From JAZSMJ01 sp045535815 (GTDB taxonomy: Bacteria > Bacillota > Clostridia > Oscillospirales > CAG-272): DNA of 31,402 nucleotides. A program made the translations under genes and the position numbers. How positions within the stretch are numbered: position 1 is the first letter of the stretch; each line of letters starts with the position of its first letter. The notes beneath the pieces were generated by a model. It saw only the letters and a program-made list of their open reading frames with translations. It did no database searches and was not told the origin of the DNA. The stretch spans positions 1 to 31,402 of the forward strand of contig JAZSMJ010000059.1 in the NCBI GenBank assembly GCA_045535815.1. Direction: 5' to 3'. This document shows positions 16,183 through 24,299 of the stretch, in pieces.

Positions 16183-19100
16183 ATGAAAAGAAACACGTTT
16201 ATGGCAGTATTGCTGGCGATGCTTTTGATCTGCTCCGTGCTTCTCGTTTCCTGCGACGGAGCTACTCCGAGCGGAACAGAAGAGGATACCACCGGAAATG
16301 ATACCGTTATATCTGATGACGGTGTTTATAACGGCGAGGACTATTATGCAGATTACGTAGACCCCGATCAGCCTACCAAAACAGAAGATGAAAATGCTCC
16401 TGCAGCTGATGCTGTTATCAGCTTTGATATTGCGGGCGGTACAGGAGAGACTCCTGCAGGTATTTCCGCAAAGGTAGGAGACGTTATTACAATGCCCGAG
16501 ACAGCTCCTGCGCTTGACGGTTACGATTTCGCAGGCTGGAGCGACGGCGTTCGCTACGCATATCCCGGACAGGCATATACCGTAGCTGAAGAAACGGTAA
16601 GCTTTACAGCACGTTACCTTGAAAAGGGTACTACATATATTATGCATGCATGTGACGATGCAGGCGGATGGTGGACCGATACTACGGTTGAAACCACAAC
16701 GGGTGTAGACGGCGGAACTGCACTTCAGCACACCTCCTCCAAGTGCGTTATTCTCTGCTATGCATTCAATAACCTTGATCTTTCATCAATGCACGACGGC
16801 GGTATATTCGGACTTGACGTTTATATTCCCGATGCTTCCAAGATGAAGGCTGGATACAGCCAGGCAAGAATTGAGCTCTCGCACAACAGCGGTAGCGTTT
16901 GCACCTATTGGGATATAGGTGAATACGAGTGGCAGGACGGATGGAACCATCTTTCTCTCCCCGTATCCGAGGCTCATTACGACAAGGCTGACTTCACAGC
17001 TCTCAACTATTTCAGACTGTTTGCTCACGTAAACGATGAAATGACCATCAAGATAGACAATATGATCATGCAGGGTACGGGCGACATCTACGGTATCCGT
17101 TACGAAAGCGGATTCGTAGCTGATGAAGCTATCGTTCCTGCTGAAACGGCAAGCGTTGCTCCCGATACGAGAGTAATTCTCCCCGAGTGCAGCTTCGTTA
17201 ATCCCGGATTTAACTTTGTTGGCTGGAATGACGGTGAGACTGTAATTCCTGCAGGCGAAAGAATCTTTATGCCCTCTCATAACGTAATAATGACTGCAGT
17301 ATGGGAGCCCATGCCGGTCTATACCGTTACCTTCGATCTTGACGAAGGCAAGGGTTACTTTGAAGCAGTTGATTCCTTTGCGGGTGAGTGGCTGCGTCTT
17401 ACGACCAAGACTCCCGTTAAGGCAGGCTACAGCTTTGCAGGCTGGACAGACGGCACAAAGACCTACAAACCGGGCGAAACAGTCGTTATGCCCGAAAACA
17501 ATATCGCTCTTACCGCTAAGTGGGACAGCATAGTTCTCGGCACCTACGCTGACGGACTTGTTGAAGCTTGGAATATGAACGACGGTGGCGTTTCCGGTAA
17601 GGTCCTTTCCGATACAAAGCTCGGTACAGACGGTACTACCAAGTGGGGAACTTGGCTCAATAACTTCACCTTCGGTCAGGTTCTCGATTTCTCCACAGAC
17701 GGCTCCTACTTCCTTGCAAAGGATACAAAGGTTGACCTCTCAGGCGACTTTACGCTTGCTGCATGGGTAATGGCTCCTGCACGTGAGGACGAGGACAGAA
17801 CCATTATCGCAATAGGCGATGCAAAGACCGAAGAGGGCACTTCCTATGAAACTATTGCAACGATCGACGAGGTTGAACGTGCTGCAGGCTGGCAGGGCGG
17901 TTCTCTCAAGAATGAGGACGGCAGACGTTACTACGCAGTAAGCTCAAATAGAAACGATGCCGTTATATTGAAGTCGTTCAGTGCTGTAGACGTATCAAAA
18001 TACAGCATGGAAGAGCTTTATCTCCACGTAGATATCTATATGGATACAGTAATCACAGATCAGTCACAGCTTGAGATCACATCCTCGGGAACAGCAGATA
18101 AAAATGAGCTCGGCTGGAATTGTAAGTCTATCGGACTTGATCCCGGATGGAATGAGCTCTATCTCCCGCTTTCCACGGGTAACGCTCAGGGCGGAGAGAT
18201 TGATCTTGCAAAGGTTAATTTCATCAGACTCTACACCGTAAACGAGGGTGAACCCGTAACTATCGGTATAGACAACATCTACTTCTGCCGTCAGGTTGAA
18301 GATAAGGAGGATAACACAGCAAGATTCTTCCTCAATGCAAGGGATAACTTTGCGCTCGATCTTGAGGTTCCCGGTATCAAGGGTATCCAGTCCAGTGGCG
18401 TCAGCATAGTTGACGGCGATTGGCATCACGTTGCTGTTACCCGCAGCGGCGAGGAGATAACCTATTACATCGACGGTGAGGCTGTTAAGACATTTGTTGC
18501 TACCGGCTCGTCAACGCTTACCGGTAAGGCTGTGTACGTCGGTGCTGACAATAAGGGTGAAGAAGGCTTGGACGGATCCGTTTCCGAGGTCCGCATTTAT
18601 AACAAGGCTAAGACTCCTGCAGATATAACAAAGGTAGTTATTGACGCTAAGGATAACGAGCCTCAGAAGACAAGACTTACTCTTGAAAAGGGTCTGGTAT
18701 TCGACAGAAGACAGTACCATGCCCCCCGTCCTTACGATTACGAAGGTCAGACCGTAACAAAGGACGACATCATAAACGCTATGAACATGGGCTTTGACCA
18801 CGTTAAGCTTCTTCTCACACCTAACCACCTCGTAAACGAGGACGGTACTCTCAAGGTTGAGAATATGGAATATATTACAGAGGTAGTAAACTACGTTATC
18901 GAGCTTGACTACATATGCTATATCTGTATCCATCCCGAGCAGGACTTCAAGCCCGTTTATATGGGTGACCTCGATAACTTCGAGATACTCTGCAAGTGGT
19001 ACGGTGAGCTCGCTACGTACATCGGCGCTAACTGGGATCCGGACCACGTCGGTCTCCAGCTCATGACAGAGCCTAACAGCCAGAATCCTCTTATGGATTG

Positions 19101-19875
19101 GTATTGGTACTCCGACAGAATGTGGAGTGCGGTAAGAAACGTTCTTCCCGATCACACCATCATTACCTCATCCGATCAGTCGGGTAACATCGAAAAGCTC
19201 AAGCTTATGTCACCTGCATCCGATGAAAACCTCATCTACTCCTTCACGACCTACGAGCCTTATACTATAGGTTGGTATTTCTACGGTGAGCATTCCAACG
19301 CAAACAGCTACTGGAAGTATATAAAGGAAATTCCTTATCCCGTTCTTGAAGGCGTTGACTATACAGATGCTATTGAAAATTCCATCGAGCTCGTTCCCGA
19401 TAACCTCAAGGCTGAGGCAAGAAAAACTCTTACAGCTTACGTTACGGGTGACCGCGACAACTGGATGGATAACTACTATCCCGGAACACTCTACAACCGT
19501 GACTGGCACTTCCTGCGTGCTGAAAGCCTCGATAATTGGAGCAAGAAGTACGGTGGAAACATCCATATGATGGCTGTTGAGTGGGGTTGTATGGATAACA
19601 TCACAACCAACCGTCTGTGGCACAACAACGCTCCCGAAGGAACCGGTTGTCCCGACGATCAGAGATATGAATACACCAAGGATATAAGAGAATCCTTTGA
19701 AGAGTACGGTATAGGCTGGTCTTACTGGTCCTATAACGAGGCTCACACGGTATTCCTTCCCGAAGAACACTACTACGGTCAGAGCCCCGATCCCGAAACG
19801 GCTATCGGAATATTTGACTGGGTAATGCTCGAGGATTGTCTCGGACTTAAGCCCTTGGTTGAAAAGCCTGAATAA
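16183..19875 (+). CDS. Giant lipoprotein 2: InlB-type repeats, beta-sandwich modules, interrupted LamG, C-terminal GH5-like barrel
   Basis: 1230 aa. The signal peptide ends in LVSC (Cys24) and is followed by an acidic linker with GEDYYADYVD. InlB/Flg_new-type repeats occur at ~80-149, ~303-375 and ~380-449 (consensus ...GYxFAGWxDGxxxYxPG...). A free beta-sandwich module lies at ~150-299. LamG at ~459-815 is interrupted at ~549-710 by a second such module. The barrel at ~836-1220 has acid/base Glu963 (LMTEP), SFTTYEP, nucleophile Glu1133 (AVEWGC) and GWSYWSYNE. The enzyme is likely lipid-anchored outside the cell, with modules that hold polysaccharide; the substrate is not determinable. GAGGTG precedes the ATG. 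The gene is flanked by its own promoter and terminator. Confidence 0.86.
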   Translation: MKRNTFMAVLLAMLLICSVLLVSCDGATPSGTEEDTTGNDTVISDDGVYNGEDYYADYVDPDQPTKTEDENAPAADAVISFDIAGGTGETPAGISAKVGDVITMPETAPALDGYDFAGWSDGVRYAYPGQAYTVAEETVSFTARYLEKGTTYIMHACDDAGGWWTDTTVETTTGVDGGTALQHTSSKCVILCYAFNNLDLSSMHDGGIFGLDVYIPDASKMKAGYSQARIELSHNSGSVCTYWDIGEYEWQDGWNHLSLPVSEAHYDKADFTALNYFRLFAHVNDEMTIKIDNMIMQGTGDIYGIRYESGFVADEAIVPAETASVAPDTRVILPECSFVNPGFNFVGWNDGETVIPAGERIFMPSHNVIMTAVWEPMPVYTVTFDLDEGKGYFEAVDSFAGEWLRLTTKTPVKAGYSFAGWTDGTKTYKPGETVVMPENNIALTAKWDSIVLGTYADGLVEAWNMNDGGVSGKVLSDTKLGTDGTTKWGTWLNNFTFGQVLDFSTDGSYFLAKDTKVDLSGDFTLAAWVMAPAREDEDRTIIAIGDAKTEEGTSYETIATIDEVERAAGWQGGSLKNEDGRRYYAVSSNRNDAVILKSFSAVDVSKYSMEELYLHVDIYMDTVITDQSQLEITSSGTADKNELGWNCKSIGLDPGWNELYLPLSTGNAQGGEIDLAKVNFIRLYTVNEGEPVTIGIDNIYFCRQVEDKEDNTARFFLNARDNFALDLEVPGIKGIQSSGVSIVDGDWHHVAVTRSGEEITYYIDGEAVKTFVATGSSTLTGKAVYVGADNKGEEGLDGSVSEVRIYNKAKTPADITKVVIDAKDNEPQKTRLTLEKGLVFDRRQYHAPRPYDYEGQTVTKDDIINAMNMGFDHVKLLLTPNHLVNEDGTLKVENMEYITEVVNYVIELDYICYICIHPEQDFKPVYMGDLDNFEILCKWYGELATYIGANWDPDHVGLQLMTEPNSQNPLMDWYWYSDRMWSAVRNVLPDHTIITSSDQSGNIEKLKLMSPASDENLIYSFTTYEPYTIGWYFYGEHSNANSYWKYIKEIPYPVLEGVDYTDAIENSIELVPDNLKAEARKTLTAYVTGDRDNWMDNYYPGTLYNRDWHFLRAESLDNWSKKYGGNIHMMAVEWGCMDNITTNRLWHNNAPEGTGCPDDQRYEYTKDIRESFEEYGIGWSYWSYNEAHTVFLPEEHYYGQSPDPETAIGIFDWVMLEDCLGLKPLVEKPE

Positions 19876-19893
19876 TTATTAAAATAATATAAA

Positions 19894-19930
19894 ATGATTG
19901 GAAGTTTTTTGACTTCCAATCATTTTTTTT
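19894..19930 (+). terminator. Strong terminator after giant lipoprotein 2
   Basis: Perfect 12-bp arms atgattggaagt / acttccaatcat with a six-base loop (tttttg) and an eight-T tail, 18 bases past the stop. The promoter of the next gene begins directly after the T-run. Confidence 0.88.
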
Positions 19931-19931
19931 G

Positions 19932-19960
19932 TTGACATTTTGGATAAGTTGGTTTATTAT
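19932..19960 (+). promoter_or_regulatory. Promoter of giant glycosidase lipoprotein 3
   Basis: Consensus TTGACA (19932-19937), a 17-bp spacer and TATTAT (19955-19960), immediately after the upstream terminator. It gives a leader of about 28 bases. Confidence 0.8.
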
Positions 19961-19994
19961 TAAAATATACATTTAAGAGCAAGGAAGTGGTATT

Positions 19995-22900
19995 TTGAAG
20001 CTGTTAAAGAAGGTGCTGGCGTTATCGGTTGCCGCTTTATGTTTGTGTTTTTTTGGATGTAATGAGGCTGACGTAGATGACGTCGAGCATTATACGGGAG
20101 AGGATTATTATGCTGATTACGTCGATGAAATTATTTCAGAGGATGCTTTTACTATGAATATAGGTGCAGATGCAAGAGTGAGCTTTTTGTCTGAGTATAG
20201 TTTGGATGGAATGCCCGATGCAATAGATACGAAAATAGGCGAAACGCTAATTATTCCCGATAATGCACCACAGCTTGAGGGATACGATTTCGGCGGTTGG
20301 TCTGACGGCGAAAGATATTACTACGCAGGTGATGAATATGCCGTTTGTGCCGAAAGCACGGCTCTTACTGCAAGATGGATAGAGAAGGGCACGAGCGTAG
20401 TGCTAAATCGGTGCGATACCCACGCAGGCTGGTGGAGTGATGCGGCAGTAACCACTGCCGAGGGCAGATTCGAGGGCGATAATTCGATACAGAATATCTC
20501 TGCGACGAGCGTTAACTTTTGCTATGCTCTTGAGGATATAGACCTGTCGGCTATGTACGAGTTTGGTGAGATAAGATTCAGCGTCTGGGTAGAGGACGCA
20601 TCTAAAATGAAGATCGCTCGCAATATGGGCAAGGTCATGCTGTCGCACACAGGAAACGGAGTTGACGCTACCGTTTGGGATCTCGGTAAATATGAATGGC
20701 AGAGCGGTTGGAATGATATCTGCCTCAGCATTAGTGAGACCGAGACGGACTACGCCGATTTTTCTAAGCTCAATTATTTCAGATTTTTCTATAACGTCAG
20801 TGATACCGTTACGGTCAGACTGAACGATATAAGCTTTCACACCGATGCGAACGCACCGCTTTACAGCGTATGCTACGAAAGCGGTGCGGTAAAGGATGAG
20901 ATTCTGCGACCGTCCGCATCGCTCTGCCTTAAAGCAGGCGAGAGCGCCGAGGCAGCGCAGTGCAGCTTTTCCCGAGAGGGATATGATTTTGCAGGTTGGA
21001 TAAACGGTGATACCGTAGTTTATCCCGGAGATAAGGTCACCGTATCCGATAGCAATATACTTTTCAGAGCAAATTGGGTAAAGAAGCCCGAGGTCAAGAT
21101 AAGCTTTGACACAGACGGTGGCAAGGGCTCGATTCCTACTATTTTAGCATACGACGGCAAGTGGGTAACCCTTCCGTCAAAAACTCCTGTAAAGGCAGGA
21201 TACTCCTTTGCCGGCTGGGAGTGCGAGGGTAAAAGATATACACCGGGTCAGACCGTTATAGCGCCCGATGCCGATCTTACGCTTAAGGCTTTATGGGATG
21301 ATATCGTTTTAGGTGATTTTGCCGATGGTATCGTCGAGGGATGGAATCTTAATGACGGCGGCACGTTGGGAATCGGTTTGTCAAACGTTAAGCTCGGAGC
21401 AGATGGCGACTTCAAATGGGTGACATGGCTGAACTCCGATACCTTTGGAAGAACCGCTGACTTTTCAATAGAAGGCTCGCTTTTCAAGGTAGCCGATACA
21501 AAGGCAGACCTTTCGGGAGATTTTGCGATCTCCGCATGGATAAAAGCACCGGTGCGTGAGGATGAGGACAGGGTGATAATCGCATTCTGCGGCGATAGCT
21601 CGTCCGCTACCGCTACCCTGTGCCTTGATGCGTCAAGCGGACACTCGCTTTCCTTTGAGGCGGACGGTATAAGCGGACTTGAACCAAGCGGAGCAGAGCT
21701 TGCCGACGGCTTGTGGCATCACGTTGCAATATCAAGAGAGGGTAATCTCCTTACTTATTACGTAGACGGAGAGGCAGTCAAGACCTGCGATATTTCAGGT
21801 AATGTATCTTCTGATCTGAATGACGTCTATATCGGAAGTGATGCTCATGAAAAGCGTGGCTTTGACGGCTCGATAGCTCAGGTGAGAATATATAACAAGG
21901 CCAAAACGCCCGATGCTATGACGGATACGGTCATATCACCGTCTGATAATCAGCCTAATCAGCCTCGCCTCACTCTTGAGAAGGGACTTGCGTTTGACCG
22001 CAGACAGCTGTACGCTCCCAGACCGTTTGCCTTTGAAGGACAAACGGTTACCCGTGACGATATTATAAACGCTAAAAACATGGGATTCGATCACGTGAAG
22101 CTCCTTCTCACTCCCAATCACCTGATAACAGAAGACGGCTCTCTCATAGTGGAAAATCTCGAGTATTTTACCGAGGTTGTAAGCTACGTTATCGAGCTTG
22201 ACTACGTTTGCTATATCTGTATTCATCCAGAGGGAGATTTCAAGCCGACTTATCTTGGCGATCCTGATAAATTTGAGATCCTTTGCAGATGGTACGGGCA
22301 GCTTGCGAGCTACGTCGGAGATAATTGGGATGCCGATCACGTGGGCATACAGCTTATGACAGAGCCTCACGGCTATGATGAGAGCCGACCTTGGTCGTGG
22401 TACTCCGACAGAATGTGGAGTGCGGTGAGAAATGTTTTACCCGATCACACCATACTTACGAATACGAGCGGTATGGAGCGTAATATAGAGCTTCTCAAGA
22501 CCATGTCGCCTGCTACCGATGATAACCTGATCTACACCTTCACGACCTACGAGCCGTATACTATTGGATGGTATTACTACGGAGAGCATTATATTGACAG
22601 CTCGTTCTGGAAATATCTTAAGGATATTCCGTATCCTGTCGAGGAGGGCGTTGACTACAGCGACGTTATCAAAAGCTGTATTGAGCTCGTGCCCGATAAA
22701 ATGAAGGCAAAGGCGAGAGACGCTATCGAGGGATATCTGAGCGGTGAATTTGACGGCAAGGATGTTTTCGGCAATCTCTACGGTTCCCTTTACAATGCTG
22801 AGTGGCATATGCTGAGAGCCAAGAGCCTTGATGACTGGCGACAGAGATACGGGGGCAATATCCATATTATGTGCGTTGAGTGGGGATGTATGGACAACCG

Positions 22901-23174
22901 CACCGTTTCGAGATATTGGAATATTCAATCGCCTGAGGGTAGCGGAATCTCCGACGACGTGCGCCTTGACTTTACACGGGATATGCGAGCGTCCTTCGAT
23001 GCATATGATATCGGTTGGACCTATTGGTCGTATAACGAGCTTCACACGGTATTCCTGCCCGAGCTCCATTATTACGGAGAAAGCCCCGATCCTGAGACGG
23101 CTATCGGTATGTTCGACTGGGTAATGCTCGAGGACTGCCTCGGACTTAAGCCCTTGGTAGATAAGCCTGAATAA
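19995..23174 (+). CDS. Giant lipoprotein 3: InlB-type repeats, free beta-sandwich module, uninterrupted LamG, GH5-like barrel
   Basis: 1059 aa. It starts at TTG (19995) with AAGGAAG 7 bases upstream; this start opens the signal peptide ending FFGC (Cys22). A linker with GEDYYADYVD matches copy 2. InlB-type repeats occur at ~62-133, ~290-361 and ~367-437; a beta-sandwich module lies at ~134-282. LamG at ~443-641 is continuous, unlike copies 1 and 2. The barrel at ~660-1055 has Glu790 (LMTEP), TFTTYEP, Glu962 (CVEWGC) and GWTYWSYNE. Codon choice looks less biased than in copies 1 and 2 (CGA, CTG, TTA and TTG appear). It probably shares the surface hydrolase role of its neighbours, perhaps at lower expression. 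Confidence 0.86.
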   Translation: MKLLKKVLALSVAALCLCFFGCNEADVDDVEHYTGEDYYADYVDEIISEDAFTMNIGADARVSFLSEYSLDGMPDAIDTKIGETLIIPDNAPQLEGYDFGGWSDGERYYYAGDEYAVCAESTALTARWIEKGTSVVLNRCDTHAGWWSDAAVTTAEGRFEGDNSIQNISATSVNFCYALEDIDLSAMYEFGEIRFSVWVEDASKMKIARNMGKVMLSHTGNGVDATVWDLGKYEWQSGWNDICLSISETETDYADFSKLNYFRFFYNVSDTVTVRLNDISFHTDANAPLYSVCYESGAVKDEILRPSASLCLKAGESAEAAQCSFSREGYDFAGWINGDTVVYPGDKVTVSDSNILFRANWVKKPEVKISFDTDGGKGSIPTILAYDGKWVTLPSKTPVKAGYSFAGWECEGKRYTPGQTVIAPDADLTLKALWDDIVLGDFADGIVEGWNLNDGGTLGIGLSNVKLGADGDFKWVTWLNSDTFGRTADFSIEGSLFKVADTKADLSGDFAISAWIKAPVREDEDRVIIAFCGDSSSATATLCLDASSGHSLSFEADGISGLEPSGAELADGLWHHVAISREGNLLTYYVDGEAVKTCDISGNVSSDLNDVYIGSDAHEKRGFDGSIAQVRIYNKAKTPDAMTDTVISPSDNQPNQPRLTLEKGLAFDRRQLYAPRPFAFEGQTVTRDDIINAKNMGFDHVKLLLTPNHLITEDGSLIVENLEYFTEVVSYVIELDYVCYICIHPEGDFKPTYLGDPDKFEILCRWYGQLASYVGDNWDADHVGIQLMTEPHGYDESRPWSWYSDRMWSAVRNVLPDHTILTNTSGMERNIELLKTMSPATDDNLIYTFTTYEPYTIGWYYYGEHYIDSSFWKYLKDIPYPVEEGVDYSDVIKSCIELVPDKMKAKARDAIEGYLSGEFDGKDVFGNLYGSLYNAEWHMLRAKSLDDWRQRYGGNIHIMCVEWGCMDNRTVSRYWNIQSPEGSGISDDVRLDFTRDMRASFDAYDIGWTYWSYNELHTVFLPELHYYGESPDPETAIGMFDWVMLEDCLGLKPLVDKPE

Positions 23175-23180
23175 AATAAT

Positions 23181-23219
23181 ATCACCTCATAGACCGGAAG
23201 GTCTATGAGGTGATTTCTT
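23181..23219. terminator. Terminator between giant lipoprotein 3 and the abrB-like gene
   Basis: Perfect 15-bp arms (atcacctcatagacc / ggtctatgaggtgat) with a GGAA loop and ttcttt tail. It lies between convergent genes and probably works on both strands; the plus-strand tail is better. Confidence 0.85.
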
Positions 23220-23465
23220 TCAGAGCTCGTTTTTGATCGTTTCTATACAGCTTTTACATAAAAGCTTGTCCTTGTACGTGATAAGAGAGTCGGAGCTTCT
23301 GCACAGTGCGCAGGCGGGCTGATGCTTTTTAAGTATTATACGGTCGCCGTCCACGTGGATCTCTATCTCGTCGTCGGGCGCAATATCAAGCGTAGCTCGC
23401 ATTTCAGCAGGAACTACAAATCTGCCCAAATTGTCTATTCTTCTGATCATACCCGTATCTTTCAT
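23220..23465 (-). CDS. AbrB/SpoVT-family transition-state regulator with C-terminal zinc-ribbon-like motif
   Basis: 81 aa. Residues 5-48 are a swapped-hairpin AbrB domain (MIRRIDNLGRFVVPAEMR, LDIAPDDEIEIHVDGDRIIL), which binds DNA as a dimer or tetramer. Residues 52-73 add a CxxC-N14-CxxC pair (Cys52, 55, 70, 73) likely to bind zinc. AbrB-type proteins control stationary phase and sporulation genes. Two Spo0A-box heptamers next to its promoter fit classic repression or activation by Spo0A. A ribosome binding site (GAGAGGT) lies upstream of the ATG on the minus strand. It diverges from spmAB. Confidence 0.9.
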   Translation of the reverse strand: MKDTGMIRRIDNLGRFVVPAEMRATLDIAPDDEIEIHVDGDRIILKKHQPACALCRSSDSLITYKDKLLCKSCIETIKNEL

Positions 23466-23519
23466 TTTTTTACCTCTCTTTTTCGCACTGTTTCGCTTTT
23501 TTCATCCTTCTTCAGAAAA

Positions 23520-23548
23520 ATAATAACATTATTCCCAAAAATTGTCAA
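23520..23548 (-). promoter_or_regulatory. Promoter of the abrB-like gene
   Basis: On the minus strand: consensus TTGACA (23548-23543), a 17-bp spacer and TATTAT (23525-23520), about 55 bp upstream of the start codon. Confidence 0.8.
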
Positions 23549-23551
23549 TAG

Positions 23552-23585
23552 TTCGACAATAGAAAACGTCAAAAACTTTTCGACA
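23552..23585. promoter_or_regulatory. Two Spo0A-box motifs between abrB-like and spmA genes
   Basis: TTCGACA occurs at 23552-23558 and again at 23579-23585, both exact matches to the 0A-box heptamer (TGTCGAA on the other strand). The first lies three bases upstream of the abrB-like -35 hexamer. Binding is inferred from the motif and the sporulation context. Confidence 0.55.
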
Positions 23586-23632
23586 AAAATCGATGATTTC
23601 CCAAAACTAATTAGTTTAGTGCAAATTGAGAA

Positions 23633-23662
23633 GGAATAGCTTTTTTTGATTCAGCATAGATT
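23633..23662 (+). promoter_or_regulatory. Possible sigmaE-type promoter for spmAB
   Basis: GGAATAGC (23633-23640), a 14-bp spacer and CATAGATT (23655-23662) resemble the sigmaE consensus (roughly GKMATATT and CATACAHT), matching about 6/8 and 7/8. It lies about 30 bp upstream of spmA, a gene transcribed by sigmaE in Bacillus. Confidence 0.35.
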
Positions 23663-23692
23663 GTACAGATAAAATATCAAAAGGAGCTACTT

Positions 23693-24295
23693 ATGGCAGG
23701 TCGGATATTCGGTTTTATGTGCCTTTCTTCATTTATAATATCTATATTTACCGGAAGGACGGATCAGCTCGGCAAAGCTGTTATTGACGGTGCGGCTCAG
23801 TCGGTTACGCTGACGGTATCGCTTCTCGGGATGATGTGTCTTTGGTGCGGTGTTATGCGGGTATTCACAAAAGCAGGATTTATAAAGATCCTTGCAAGGC
23901 TTATGAGTCCTGTCGTGTCGTTTATCTTTCCGCACTCGTCAAAGGAAGGGGCAACTGAGGAGATATCGGCAAGCATATGCGCAAATCTTCTCGGAATAGG
24001 CAACGCCGCAACACCGCTTGCGATAGGTGCTATGAAAAAGCTTCGGGAAATAAGCCACTCGGGAGACGAAGCATCTGACGATATGATAATGTTCACCGTT
24101 TTGGGAACTGCATCGCTTGATATAGTTCCCACCACCATTATCGCTCTGCGGACAGCATCGGGATCGGCAGATCCGTTTGAGATATCTGTGCCTATCTGGA
24201 TATCCTCTGCTGTTGGCGCAGCGGTCGCAGTAATATCGGTAAAGCTTATCGGAAGGCTTACAAAAACAAGAAAAAAGCGACGGGCAGAGGGGTGA
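23693..24295 (+). CDS. spmA: Spore maturation protein A
   Basis: 200 aa, close to the 196 aa of the Bacillus protein. It is an integral membrane protein of the nucleoside-recognition/gate family, with hydrophobic segments at about 5-20, 35-60, 98-115, 130-150 and 165-188. Family features visible are the ANLLGIGNAATPLAIGAMKK segment and the TVLGTASLDIVPTTIIALR segment. In Bacillus, SpmA with SpmB is required for proper spore core dehydration. AAAGGAG precedes the ATG. It runs into spmB with a 4-bp gap, so the two form an operon. Its short upstream region carries Spo0A boxes and a possible sigmaE promoter. Confidence 0.94.
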   Translation: MAGRIFGFMCLSSFIISIFTGRTDQLGKAVIDGAAQSVTLTVSLLGMMCLWCGVMRVFTKAGFIKILARLMSPVVSFIFPHSSKEGATEEISASICANLLGIGNAATPLAIGAMKKLREISHSGDEASDDMIMFTVLGTASLDIVPTTIIALRTASGSADPFEISVPIWISSAVGAAVAVISVKLIGRLTKTRKKRRAEG

Positions 24296-24299
24296 TGGC

